A stretch of DNA of 64,000 bases from Nocardiopsis sp. FR4. Its GTDB lineage: Bacteria > Actinomycetota > Actinomycetes > Streptosporangiales > Streptosporangiaceae. Position numbers and translations under genes: made by a program. The notes below the pieces were generated by a model. That model was not told the DNA's origin. It saw nothing but the letters and a program-made list of their open reading frames with translations, and made no database searches. Each line of letters starts with the position of its first letter. The first letter of the stretch is position 1. Positions 18,911-26,353 of the stretch are shown piece by piece. The stretch lies in the NCBI RefSeq assembly GCF_009830945.1, contig NZ_VWVV01000003.1, positions 310,001 through 374,000 on the forward strand. The letters run 5' to 3'.

Positions 18911-18929
18911 CGCTGTTCACCAGGCACGG

Positions 18930-18993
18930 GTACACCGGCATACGCGCATACGAGTGTACTGGCGTACCGGTACACGTGTATGCCAGTCTACCG
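18930..18993. repeat. 8-base iteron array A (downstream of the RHH gene)
   Basis: Eight consecutive 8-base units in perfect phase, each close to GYRYRCCG (for example GTACACCG, GCATACGC, GCGTACCG). The array runs over the stop codon of the ribbon-helix-helix gene. Likely binding sites for that protein and part of the element's centromere. Confidence 0.75.
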
Positions 18994-19518
18994 GCGGCGG
19001 CCCCGGCGCCCCTTCGTCGGCGCGGGCTCGGGGGCCTCCTCCAGGGCGTCGATGATCTGCTTGGGGGTCCTGCGCTGACGCAGCTCCTCCAGGGCCAGAC
19101 GCACCACTGCGGACGTGACGTTGTCCTTGCGCTGGACCACTCCGGCCGCGCGCACCTGCCAGAGCCAGTCGACCAGGTCCTCGTTGAGGTAGGCCTCGAT
19201 CGAGGGCGGCCGCGTCCGCTTCTCCTCGGCCTTGGCCGCGGGCTTCTTCGCCTTCGGCTGCTGCGGAGCCGCAGGGGACGTGTCCGTGTGCCCGGATGCG
19301 GGCACGCCGGTCTGTCCGGGTACCGGCGTACCGGCATCCGGGTGTACCGGTACGCCGGTATGCCTGGATGCCGACGTACCGGCCTGCGGGTGTGCCCCTT
19401 CCTGCTGATCAGGGCTTTCAGAGCGCGGGTGGCGTGGGGGCGGGGTGATCTCGCTCCTGCGGTTGGTACCGCGCCGTTTCTTGGCGGCCTCGGTCCGCAA
19501 GTCGTTCAGGCCGTCCAT
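18988..19518 (-). CDS. Ribbon-helix-helix centromere-binding protein (ParB/omega-like)
   Basis: A 176-residue protein whose C-terminal region (about residues 105-155; strand RPPSIEAYLNEDLVDWLWQ then two helices with VRLALEELRQRR) looks like a ribbon-helix-helix DNA-binding domain, as in ParG/omega-type partition partners. Its ATG overlaps the ParA stop by one base (TGATG). The N-terminal half is a flexible Pro/Gly/Thr-rich tail containing about five 8-residue quasi-repeats (for instance ASRHTGVP, VHPDAGTP); the DNA behind it is a phase-perfect array of 8-base iterons. It probably binds these iterons in and around its own operon, for plasmid-like partition and for repression. Family call is from fold-level recognition. 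Confidence 0.65.
   Translation of the reverse strand: MDGLNDLRTEAAKKRRGTNRRSEITPPPRHPRSESPDQQEGAHPQAGTSASRHTGVPVHPDAGTPVPGQTGVPASGHTDTSPAAPQQPKAKKPAAKAEEKRTRPPSIEAYLNEDLVDWLWQVRAAGVVQRKDNVTSAVVRLALEELRQRRTPKQIIDALEEAPEPAPTKGRRGRRR
19278..19397. repeat. 8-base iteron array B inside the RHH gene
   Basis: Fifteen 8-base units in unbroken phase, consensus close to GYRYRCCG, lie inside the coding region of the ribbon-helix-helix protein. Units such as GCGTACCG, GTGTACCG and GTACGCCG are shared with the arrays before parA and after the gene. Three units make 24 bases, hence the 8-residue protein repeat. Confidence 0.8.
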
Positions 19519-20225
19519 CAGAGGGCGGCCTCCGCCACGCGACCGATCTCCTCCACGAAGGGCTCAGCCCGCATGGCGACCGGTTGGGAGGAGACGGCCC
19601 TGCGCAGGGTGCGGGTCTCCAACCAGGAGTACTCGTGCACGATCGGGCCCACCTTGACCCCGGCCTGGCTGGTGATGCGCTCCAGCCACTGGATGTAGCG
19701 CGCCTTGGGCACCCCCGAGATCTGGTTGGGGATGATCAGCAGCGGGTAGTCGGGGACCTGCTCCAGCATCCCCTCTAGGGCCTCCATGGGCTTTTCCTCG
19801 AACAGGGCCGGGACCAGGACGCGGTCGGCGGCCGCCATCGCTCCCAGAGTGGAGGGGGTCGATCCGCCGGGGTGGGTGTCGATGACCAGGTCGCGGTCCC
19901 ACTCCGCAGCCCACTTCTCCAGCAGGTCCGCCATGGTCTCGGCCTCGGGCTGGGCCAGGGCGAAGTCCTCGTGTCCGGGCAGCAGGTCGGGCTTGGACTC
20001 CCCGCCCGGGATCCACTTGGGGGTCTTGCCGGTCTCCAGGGCCGACAGCAGCGGCGAGCGCATACGCCGCTCGGTGCGGTACCCCCAGGCGCGGGTGGAA
20101 CTGCCCCGGTCCCAGTCCAGGTCCACCAGGACCGCGTCGAGTTGGTAGGCGACCTCGTAGGCCAGCGTGGTCTTGCCGACGCCGCCCTTCCAGGAGGCGA
20201 CGGTGATGATCTGTTTCTTGCTCAT
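19518..20225 (-). CDS. parA: ParA-family partition ATPase
   Basis: A 235-residue deviant-Walker ATPase of the ParA/MinD group, which positions and segregates low-copy DNA. The motif KGGVGKTT is at residues 12-19 with the signature Lys, the DLDWDRG segment at about 33-39 and VIDTHPGG at about 93-100. No N-terminal DNA-binding extension, so it is the short type (Ib/delta-like) that pairs with a ribbon-helix-helix partner, exactly what follows. ATG at 20225 was chosen because it precedes the conserved ATPase start and because the upstream bases belong to an iteron array that likely covers the promoter. A replicating or excised circular stage of the element is implied. Confidence 0.85.
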   Translation of the reverse strand: MSKKQIITVASWKGGVGKTTLAYEVAYQLDAVLVDLDWDRGSSTRAWGYRTERRMRSPLLSALETGKTPKWIPGGESKPDLLPGHEDFALAQPEAETMADLLEKWAAEWDRDLVIDTHPGGSTPSTLGAMAAADRVLVPALFEEKPMEALEGMLEQVPDYPLLIIPNQISGVPKARYIQWLERITSQAGVKVGPIVHEYSWLETRTLRRAVSSQPVAMRAEPFVEEIGRVAEAAL

Positions 20226-20234
20226 GGCGCACCA

Positions 20235-20314
20235 GTATCCCGGCGTACCGGCACATCTGGAAGGCGGCATACGCGTATGCGCGTGTACCGGTACGCCGGT
20301 ACACGCGCATACCG
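20235..20314. promoter_or_regulatory. 8-base iteron array C upstream of parA
   Basis: Ten 8-base positions in phase, most matching GYRYRCCG (GCGTACCG, GTGTACCG, GTACGCCG, GCATACCG; two units at 20251-20266 are poor). It begins ten bases before the parA ATG, so the same protein that binds the centromere probably also controls the partition operon. Confidence 0.75.
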
Positions 20315-20403
20315 GCCTTGCTGTGAACTGCGCAAAGCCCGTTCCCTCTCCGGGTTCTGGGTGCGGAAGCGGTGTTCAGTTCGGTGCGCGGTGGCGGTGG
20401 CTT

Positions 20404-20459
20404 CGGAAGCGGTCTTCCCGATCCGGTTCCTTCCAGGGCGGCTCGGAAGACCGCTTCCG
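20404..20459 (-). terminator. Inverted repeat after the XRE regulator gene
   Basis: A perfect 15-base inverted repeat (20404-20418 with 20445-20459, 26-base loop) lies 10 bases beyond the stop of the leftward regulator gene. No T-run follows, so it is either a factor-assisted terminator or an mRNA-stabilising hairpin. Confidence 0.5.
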
Positions 20460-20469
20460 GACGCGGCTC

Positions 20470-22647
20470 TCAGTGCACGATGGCGCTGTCCGGGTCCCCC
20501 CACAGCGGCCCGGGTTGGGCCAACAGCGCCTCCAGGGCCTTGGCCCGGGTGGGGGTGGTGAGCACCGATGGGTGCTCGGCCGCCCGCCCGGTGTCGGGGT
20601 CGGCCGGGGCATAAGACCAGCGGCGGGCGTCCTTGCGCCACACGTAGCCCAGCACACGGTGGTCGGTGGGGGACTCGGCCCGGTAGGGGCTGTGCTCGTC
20701 CTCGGGCCTGTCACGGATCAGGCGCACCCGGGCCAGCTCTGCGGGGGTGTAGGGGCACAGCGGTCGGGTGTCGCGCCGGGGGCGGATCCGCCGCGTGGTG
20801 CGGGCCCGCTCTCCGAGCCGGGGTGGGGGCAGCGGCGCGGTCAGGTGCGCCCACAGCGCCAGCGCGGCCTCCTCCCGGGTGGGCCAGGGCCCGCCGGGGA
20901 CCGGCCCGGCCGTGGTGTGCGCGGTGCGCCCGCCGCCGGCGGCGGGTTGGAGCCAGCCCCAGCAGCGGCCGCGGGCGTAGACGTCCTCGCGGCCCGCCGC
21001 CCGGCCCCGGTAGAGCTCCCACCGTTCCATGGACTGGGGGTACATGCCCACCAGGCCGGTGTGGTACCCGTGCAGGGAGGTGATGTGCACCGGGTGCTCC
21101 AGGGCCTGGGGCAGCAGCTCGCGCACCGCGGCCGCGATGTCGGTCACCGTGGTGGTCGCCTCGGGCGGGCGCCCGCCGATCTCGGCCGCGGTCATCGACC
21201 GCCGTTCCCGCTCGGTGAGCCGGGAGTAGAACGCCCACCCGGGCGCACCGTTCCACGCGCGCAGGTCCTCCAGGTGGCCGACGTGCTCTCCGTCGACGTG
21301 GACCGCCAGGTGCGGGCGCTCCGCGGCGGGGTCGCCGGAGACCAGCACCGCCACCCCCCGGGCCTGGTCGGCCTCGGCCTGCTCCTGGGCCGCGGTCGGG
21401 TCGAGCAGGTGCTCCACCTCCTGGCCCTCATTGGCGAAGGGCAGCTCCTCGGCCCCGGCCGGGGGCGCGGGGCGGACGCCGGGTAGGAGGGGGGCCGCGT
21501 CGGGCATGGACCGCCACGGGCTGGTCCACTCCTTCACCTCGAGGACTTCGTCGACCCGGGGCGGACGCACGCCGCCGGTGGCGTCGTCGCGCATCCAGCG
21601 CACCGAGGGGACGTGTCCCTCCCTGCCGTGGGCGGCGGCGTCGATGATCCCCCCGGCCAGCACCCGTACCCGGGCGCGAATGGTCCAGCGCTGGGAGGCC
21701 ACCCGGGCGGTGCCCCACACGGTGCGGGCGGTGTAGGCGTCGGGGTCCTCGACCCGCAGCAGGGTGGTCTCGGTCATCTCGCGCACCGCGCGGGGCTGGC
21801 GCACCGTGGGGTAGCGCTCGGCGTAGTCCTCGCGGTGGGCCAGGATGTGCGCGCGCCCGGCCTCGGTGAGCCAGTACCGCCCGGCGGTGTCGTCGTCGAC
21901 GTAGCCGCGGCCCGTAGTGCCCCGGGGGCGTTCCCGCCTGGCCAAGTGTTCCTGCCAGCGGGCGCCGCCGACCCAGTCGTCGTCGGCTCCGGCCGACCCG
22001 GCGGCCGCGACCTGGACCAGGCGCTCCCACAGCCACGCCGACAAGGGCTTCCACTTCCCGGTGGCGCGGGCCAGAGCCGGGCCGGGGGGTGCGGTTTCGG
22101 AAAACCCCTCACCGGAGGTGCCGTTTATGGAACCGGACTGTTCCGGCGTCTGGTCGGCGGTGGCGGCCGCCGCGCCGAACGTGCTCTCCCACGCGGTCGC
22201 GACCGCAACGGCGTCGACGTCGTAGGCCGCTCCGAGCGCGCCCCGCACCGCCCCGGCCGCCGGGGTCGGCTCCCACGTCGGCGGCAGGACGCCCCTCTCG
22301 GCGTCTGCGAGGACCGGCCGTGAGCACGCGATACCCGCCCCGGCCGGGAGCTGGGCGCGCACCGCCGTGGCGGCCGCGGCCAGGGTGAGCCCGGCCCCGA
22401 CCCGCAGACCGGCCAGCCCGGCGGGCAGGGCGCCCTCGACCACCAGGTCGCCGACGCTCACGCCGATCGCGCGGGCCAGCGCGGCCAACCGCTTGACCTC
22501 GGGGCGCTCCTGGCCGCCCTCGTAGCGGATGACCTGCTGGCGGGTGGTGCCCAGGGCCTCGGCCACCTGGCGTTGGCTCAGCCCGGCGGCAGTCCGGGCG
22601 GCGCGCAGCCGGGTCGGGTCCAGGGGCAGGCCCTTCCCGCGCGGCAT
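20470..22647 (-). CDS. XRE-type helix-turn-helix protein with a large unknown domain
   Basis: A 725-residue protein. Residues ~9-64 are a clear XRE/Cro helix-turn-helix (LRAARTAAGLSQRQVAEALG then QQVIRYEGGQERP). A second, degenerate copy may follow at ~80-130. The remaining ~580 residues have no motif I recognise; they are Trp-rich and include HITSLHGYHTGLVGMYP and a repeated W-R-xx-A-R pattern near the C-terminus. This size and layout suggest a plasmid-type replication or copy-control protein, or a regulator sensing an unknown signal; none of these is shown by sequence. Its ATG overlaps the upstream small zinc-binding gene's stop, so both form one operon behind TTTAGG repeats. Confidence 0.6.
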   Translation of the reverse strand: MPRGKGLPLDPTRLRAARTAAGLSQRQVAEALGTTRQQVIRYEGGQERPEVKRLAALARAIGVSVGDLVVEGALPAGLAGLRVGAGLTLAAAATAVRAQLPAGAGIACSRPVLADAERGVLPPTWEPTPAAGAVRGALGAAYDVDAVAVATAWESTFGAAAATADQTPEQSGSINGTSGEGFSETAPPGPALARATGKWKPLSAWLWERLVQVAAAGSAGADDDWVGGARWQEHLARRERPRGTTGRGYVDDDTAGRYWLTEAGRAHILAHREDYAERYPTVRQPRAVREMTETTLLRVEDPDAYTARTVWGTARVASQRWTIRARVRVLAGGIIDAAAHGREGHVPSVRWMRDDATGGVRPPRVDEVLEVKEWTSPWRSMPDAAPLLPGVRPAPPAGAEELPFANEGQEVEHLLDPTAAQEQAEADQARGVAVLVSGDPAAERPHLAVHVDGEHVGHLEDLRAWNGAPGWAFYSRLTERERRSMTAAEIGGRPPEATTTVTDIAAAVRELLPQALEHPVHITSLHGYHTGLVGMYPQSMERWELYRGRAAGREDVYARGRCWGWLQPAAGGGRTAHTTAGPVPGGPWPTREEAALALWAHLTAPLPPPRLGERARTTRRIRPRRDTRPLCPYTPAELARVRLIRDRPEDEHSPYRAESPTDHRVLGYVWRKDARRWSYAPADPDTGRAAEHPSVLTTPTRAKALEALLAQPGPLWGDPDSAIVH

Positions 22648-22883
22648 CAGGCCGCCCCGGTGGTGGCCGGGTCGGGGCAGTCGCCCTCGTGGGAGGACAG
22701 GCGCACCCAGGTGTCGAAGCGCAGGAGGTCGTGTCCACGGGGCGGGATGGTGGTCACCTGGTAGCGCTCCCCGGCGCGGATGGGGGTGGGGCAGCCATCA
22801 CAGCGGCGGGGGTGGCGGGCGGTGCGGGTCCGGACGATCACGGCGGCGGGTCCTCTCGGGTCGGGAAGGGCGTCCACCTCCAT
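22647..22883 (-). CDS. Small zinc-ribbon-like protein
   Basis: A 78-residue protein with HPRRCDGCPTPIRAGERY at its centre and a C-terminal H-E-G-D-C, giving a probable Cys3His zinc site. Similar small proteins of unknown function occur on actinobacterial plasmids. The ATG at 22883 is preferred over the GTG at 22895 because it begins the conserved-looking part; no strong ribosome site is visible for either. It overlaps the start of the XRE gene by one base. Confidence 0.55.
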   Translation of the reverse strand: MEVDALPDPRGPAAVIVRTRTARHPRRCDGCPTPIRAGERYQVTTIPPRGHDLLRFDTWVRLSSHEGDCPDPATTGAA

Positions 22884-23066
22884 CCTAAACCACACGTGCT
22901 TTTTAGGTAAGCGATTCGCGGAACTCGCCCGTGCGGTTTAGGCAACGCCGGATCCGGGCCCGCCGCCCCTCGCACCCGGGGGGTGCCGTTTAGGTAGCGC
23001 GGGCGTCCGGCCGGAGGTTCCCCCGCGCCTCTGGCGACCCTCGAAAGGGGCTCGGTTTCCTAAACC
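22884..23066. promoter_or_regulatory. Five TTTAGG-centred repeats upstream of the XRE operon
   Basis: GTTTAGGTA-like motifs occur at 22901-22910, 22935-22944 and 22988-22996 in one orientation and at 22884-22890 and 23059-23066 in the other. They fill the region upstream of the zinc-ribbon/XRE operon and are good candidates for self-regulating operators or replication iterons. A separate small inverted repeat (23073-23080 with 23086-23093) follows. Confidence 0.5.
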
Positions 23067-23194
23067 TGACCCCCGATAAGTGAACCTTATCGGCGCCTAC
23101 AACGAAGGTTGCGACAGAACCGGGGCGAGGAGGATCGCGACAGGATTTAGCGGTAGAACGGCCCGAAGGTCACGGAAGCATCACGCGCGCGCCG

Positions 23195-23258
23195 GTGGGT
23201 CGGTCCACCGATACACCGGTGTACCGGCGTGCAGGCCCACCGGCACACCGCGCATCCG
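23195..23258. repeat. 8-base iteron array D
   Basis: Eight in-phase 8-base units (for example GTCCACCG, ATACACCG, GTGTACCG, GCACACCG) of the same type as those around the partition genes, placed six bases before the ATG at 23264. A likely additional binding site for the ribbon-helix-helix protein, here as an operator. Confidence 0.7.
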
Positions 23259-23263
23259 AGGCC

Positions 23264-23720
23264 ATGATCGGGCTGGCCGGGGCGATCAACAGCGGCCGGG
23301 CCACCGTGTTCCCCGTGCTGCCCGAGGAGCCGCACTCTGTGGGTGCGATCGCCGCCCCGCTGCTCATGCGCCTGGAAGAGCGCCGCCTGGGTGAGGCCGC
23401 CCTGTACCTGGCCGCGGCCTCCTCGCCGCCGACCGAGCCCTTCGACCCGGCGCGCCTGCCCGCCCCGAGCGGGCTCATGGTGTTCGAGGCACCGATCGGC
23501 GGCTACACCGAGGACCTGGCCGCGATACTGGAGGGCTCGGTGATGCGCCCGAGCGCCGAGCTCGTGGTGAGCGTGCCGAGCGTGGCCGTGGCCTGGTCGT
23601 GGTGGAGCCCCGCCGACATCCGCCTGGACGGCACATCCCAGCAGTTGCAGTGGCTCCACTGCGGCCCCGACGGACTGGCCCGGATCCCGCCCGGTCAGAG
23701 TCCGGATCAGCGGCTCAGCC
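23264..23720 (+). pseudogene. 5' part of an unknown gene, 3' end lost
   Basis: From the ATG at 23264 about 140 codons show normal third-position GC and a protein-like sequence (MIGLAGAINSGRATVFPVLP onward, including SVAVAWSWWSPADIRL). After roughly 23700 the codon character collapses and the frame simply runs on antisense to the MarR gene, so the natural 3' end is probably missing through recombination. I do not recognise the family. Its start sits directly behind iteron array D, so it may have been controlled by the partition protein. Confidence 0.45.
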
Positions 23721-23773
23721 CCGCACCGATCGATCCCCGAAGGCCGTCGCGTCCGGCGGGACGGTACCGGTTC

Positions 23774-24286
23774 TCAGTTCCCGTCGGCAGTGCCCGGAGG
23801 GAGCCGAGGACAGCGGCCCGGTTGAACGGCCTCCATCACACGATGGCCGATCTGCTGGAGTTGGCGCACCTGGGCCGCCGACAAGTTGTCGAACACCAGA
23901 CGCCGCACTTCCTCGACATGGCCGGGAGCAGTGGCGACGACCTTGTCCCAGCCGTCGTCGGTCAGGACGGCGAGGGTGGCCCGGCCGTCCTCGGGGTCCG
24001 GCCTCCGCCGAATCCATCCGCGGCCTTCGAGCCGAGCCGCGATGCGCGAGAGGTGCGAAAGCCTGACATGGGCCATGTCAGCGATCTGGCTCATCCGGGC
24101 CGTGCGCTCAGGAGACATCGAGAGCCAGGACAGAACCTGGTACTCGACGTGGCTGATGCCGGCATCGCGCTGGAGCTGTGCGTCCAGGGCGCTCGGGAGC
24201 GCGACCATCATCCCGGCGAGCTCGATCCACGCCTTCGACTGTTCCTGATCCAGCCATCTCGGCTGCTGGTCCCGGTTCTGGCTCAT
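23774..24286 (-). CDS. MarR-family transcriptional regulator
   Basis: A 170-residue winged-helix regulator. The core EYQVLSWLSMSPERTARMSQ leads into the recognition helix region (HVRLSHLSRIAARLEGRGW, about residues 73-91) and the wing DPEDGRATLAVLTDDG. It is divergent from the DUF6069/oxidoreductase genes, whose promoter lies in the 80-base gap with the AT-rich, partly symmetrical ACGGAAACAAA repeats (24304-24314 and 24339-24349). It probably represses itself and those two genes, responding to a small phenolic or redox signal as typical in the family. Confidence 0.85.
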   Translation of the reverse strand: MSQNRDQQPRWLDQEQSKAWIELAGMMVALPSALDAQLQRDAGISHVEYQVLSWLSMSPERTARMSQIADMAHVRLSHLSRIAARLEGRGWIRRRPDPEDGRATLAVLTDDGWDKVVATAPGHVEEVRRLVFDNLSAAQVRQLQQIGHRVMEAVQPGRCPRLPPGTADGN

Positions 24287-24303
24287 GCCTCCATGTTACT
24301 TGA

Positions 24304-24349
24304 CACGGAAACAAATCGCCAGGCATACTTACTTTCCACGGAAACAAAA
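24304..24349. promoter_or_regulatory. Repeated ACGGAAACAAA boxes between marR and DUF6069 gene
   Basis: Two near-identical 11-base motifs, one starting near 24304 and one near 24339, about 35 bases apart in the divergent intergenic region. They are likely MarR operators or overlap both promoters. Confidence 0.5.
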
Positions 24350-24367
24350 CGACCATGGGAAGAGATC

Positions 24368-24781
24368 ATGCCTCACACCACCGCCCCCGAAGTGACCGCC
24401 ACGCAACGGCCCCGCTCCGTCCGACCGATCGCCATCGCGATCCTCGCCGCCACCGCCGTGAACCTCGCGATCTTCTTCGCGTTCGCGGCCGCCGGCGCCA
24501 GCTACGACAACTCCACCATGCCCGCACCGGTCGGAGTGGCGAACGTCCTGCTCATGACCATCGCGCCTATGCTCGTCGGCATGGGCGTCACGGCCCTGCT
24601 GGCACGCCGGTGGCCGCGGCTGCTCACCGTCGGCCGATGGGCGGGGGCCGTCCTCGCCATCGCCACCATCGCGATGACGGCGGCCGGCGGCTTCGCCGCG
24701 CTCGGCTTCGCCGCACTCGCCCTCATGCACGTCGTCGTCGCCGCCGCCGTGTTCTTCGGCCTCGGCGCGATCAAGCGCTGA
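24368..24781 (+). CDS. DUF6069-type four-helix membrane protein
   Basis: A 137-residue membrane protein with four hydrophobic segments (about residues 20-42, 55-76, 88-110, 115-133) and short loops, matching the DUF6069 pattern. It starts at ATG 24368 behind AAGAG. It is the first gene of a two- or three-gene unit driven away from the MarR gene. Function unknown; the pairing with an NADP oxidoreductase and a MarR regulator is common in actinomycetes and suggests a small-molecule stress response. Confidence 0.75.
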   Translation: MPHTTAPEVTATQRPRSVRPIAIAILAATAVNLAIFFAFAAAGASYDNSTMPAPVGVANVLLMTIAPMLVGMGVTALLARRWPRLLTVGRWAGAVLAIATIAMTAAGGFAALGFAALALMHVVVAAAVFFGLGAIKR

Positions 24782-24823
24782 CAACGCCCGCACCCCGATC
24801 ACCAGCTAGAGCTAAGGATCGCC

Positions 24824-25396
24824 ATGACCAGCATCAGCATCCTCGGTACCGGAAACATGGGAACGGCGATCGCCGGCGTCTTCGCCGACGGCGGCGCCAC
24901 CGTGGAATCCGTCGCGCACTCCGATGAGCCCACGTCGTTCGCCGGTGACATCGTCGTCCTCGCGGTCCCCTACACGGCACTGCCCGAGATCGCGGAGAAG
25001 CACCGCACGCACCTCGCGGGCAAGACCGTCGTCGACATCACCAACACGGTCGACTTCGCGACCTTCACCCCGGTCGAGTTCGCCGCGGGCAGCGGTGCGG
25101 CAGACCTCGCCGCCAAGCTCCCGGAGTCAAAGGTCGTGAAGGCCTTCAACACGAACTTCGCCGCGACGCTCGCCACCAAGACCGTCGGCGCAACGACCAC
25201 CACCGTCCTGGTCGCCGGTGACGACGCCGACGCCAAAACGGCCCTGACCACGGCGATCGTTGCGGGCGGTGTGCATGCCGTGGACACCGGCCCGCTGGCG
25301 CGCGCCCGCGAGCTCGAAGCCCTCGGCTACCTGCAAATGTCCCTGGCCGTGACCGAGAAGATCGGCTGGACCGGCGGACTGGTCGTGATCAAGTGA
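24824..25396 (+). CDS. NADP-dependent oxidoreductase (F420 reductase-like)
   Basis: A 190-residue protein made of one Rossmann domain with the dinucleotide motif ILGTGNMGTAIAGVFADGG at residues 5-23 and the downstream VVLAVPYTALPEI and VVDITNT segments typical of NADPH:F420 reductase-like proteins. It probably reduces a small metabolite or a deazaflavin; the substrate is not shown. Ribosome site GCTAAGGA is seen before the ATG. Its TGA overlaps a GTG that begins a truncated NmrA-like gene. Confidence 0.8.
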   Translation: MTSISILGTGNMGTAIAGVFADGGATVESVAHSDEPTSFAGDIVVLAVPYTALPEIAEKHRTHLAGKTVVDITNTVDFATFTPVEFAAGSGAADLAAKLPESKVVKAFNTNFAATLATKTVGATTTTVLVAGDDADAKTALTTAIVAGGVHAVDTGPLARARELEALGYLQMSLAVTEKIGWTGGLVVIK

Positions 25397-25572
25397 CCAT
25401 CGCCGTCACCGGGGCCACCGGACACCTCGGCCGCTTGACCATCGAACATCTCCTCACACGAGGCGTCGGGCGCCAGGAGATCGTCGCCTTCGGCCGCAAC
25501 CCGGACAAGCTGGGGGGCGAGGTAAGCCGGAAAGGGGCAACGGCGCGGATCTCCACTGATCAGAGCCGGTGA
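25393..25572 (+). pseudogene. Truncated NmrA/SDR-type NAD(P)-binding protein
   Basis: Starts with a GTG overlapping the previous stop. The first ~46 residues (TIAVTGATGHLGRLTIEHLL, then AFGRNPDKLGG) are the start of an NmrA-like atypical short-chain dehydrogenase, normally about 280 residues. Homology stops near 25520 and the frame ends 17 codons later. The break is followed by a GGGG-rich stretch leading to a Tn3-type transposase fragment, so an old transposon insertion is the likely cause. Confidence 0.75.
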
Positions 25573-25664
25573 CCTGGTTGCGGTTCGGTGAACCCGCTGC
25601 GGCCCCGCCCGGTGCCCGGCTACGGTGTGCGCGTTCACCACCCCCTGGTCGAAGAGGGCTGCCG

Positions 25665-26024
25665 GTGACCTCCATCGAGCGCACGGCCTACCCCCGGTTC
25701 GCGAAGCTGACCTCCGCGCGGATGCTGCACGTGTCCTTCACCCCTGAACCTGACGAGATCGAGTGGGCGCGCGAGCACACCAACAGCCCCCAGGCGCTGC
25801 TCGCGGTGCTGGTCGCGCTCAAGTGCCACCAGAAGATGGCGCGCTTCCCTGCCGCGGGGAAGGTGCCCGAGGAGGTGGTCGACCACGTGCGCCGCCGCCT
25901 GGGCCTGGACGACGATGTCGAGCCCGATCACGGGGCGGGGCGCACCGCCAAGTGGCACCGCAAGCAGATCCGCACCCGGCTGGGCGTCACCTACGACCCT
26001 CCCCGGGCCCGACCTGGTCGATGA
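25665..26024 (+). pseudogene. N-terminal fragment of a Tn3-family transposase
   Basis: From GTG 25665 (GAAGAGGG upstream) about 113 residues match the N-terminal DUF4158 domain of Tn3-family TnpA proteins (SIERTAYPRFAKLTSARMLH, then WHRKQIRTRLGVTYDP). The full protein would be ~1000 residues. Similarity ends near 26005, where it meets a quinone reductase fragment on the other strand. It is not the same as the complete TnpA at 30196-33213, so it is a relic of a second transposon. Confidence 0.75.
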
Positions 26025-26232
26025 CGCCGGCGCCGTCGCTGTGCGGGATCACCCGGGGGTGGGGCATGGGCGATCCCTGCCAGCCGGAGCGCTTCTTCAC
26101 GTCCCCGGGGTTCACGCCGGACAGGCGCGGCCGGATCCGCACCTCCCCGGGGCCGGGTTCGGGGTCGGGGAGGTGTCCAACGGTCAGGACCTCGCGGGCC
26201 GGGCCCCGGCGTTCGTACCATGCGGCGCGCAT
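25987..26232 (-). pseudogene. N-terminal fragment of a quinone reductase-like MDR enzyme
   Basis: The ATG at 26232 begins MRAAWYERRGPAREVL and continues through PGPGEVRIRPRLSGVNPGDV and HSDGAGVIDQVG, the GroES-like N-terminal domain of zinc-independent NADPH:quinone reductases (normally ~320 residues). About 75 residues remain before the sequence breaks at about 26005, the same point where the Tn3 transposase fragment ends. Confidence 0.75.
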
Positions 26233-26323
26233 CGCGGCTCCCCCTGTGGTCGGCTCGGTCTCTCTGGTGGTCCCGCCCACCTGCGACGATGAACCTGCCC
26301 GGGCAGAGCGGCCACGCCGCGCC

Positions 26324-26353
26324 GGTCACCGATACACCGGTGTATCGGTGACC
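26324..26353. repeat. 30-base perfect palindrome with iteron-type units (array E)
   Basis: Bases 26324-26338 are the exact reverse complement of 26339-26353. The centre contains ATACACCG and GTGTATCG, the same kind of 8-base units as arrays A-D, here arranged as a dyad. Possibly an extra site for the ribbon-helix-helix protein. Confidence 0.7.

Noticed and set aside
18528-19337. Longer start for the relaxase
   Set aside because: The additional sequence reads through the terminator, the iterons and the partition gene in the wrong frame, with Arg/Pro/Ser shadow composition.
18930-19397. CRISPR array
   Set aside because: The repeats are contiguous 8-base units without unique spacers, and no cas genes are present.
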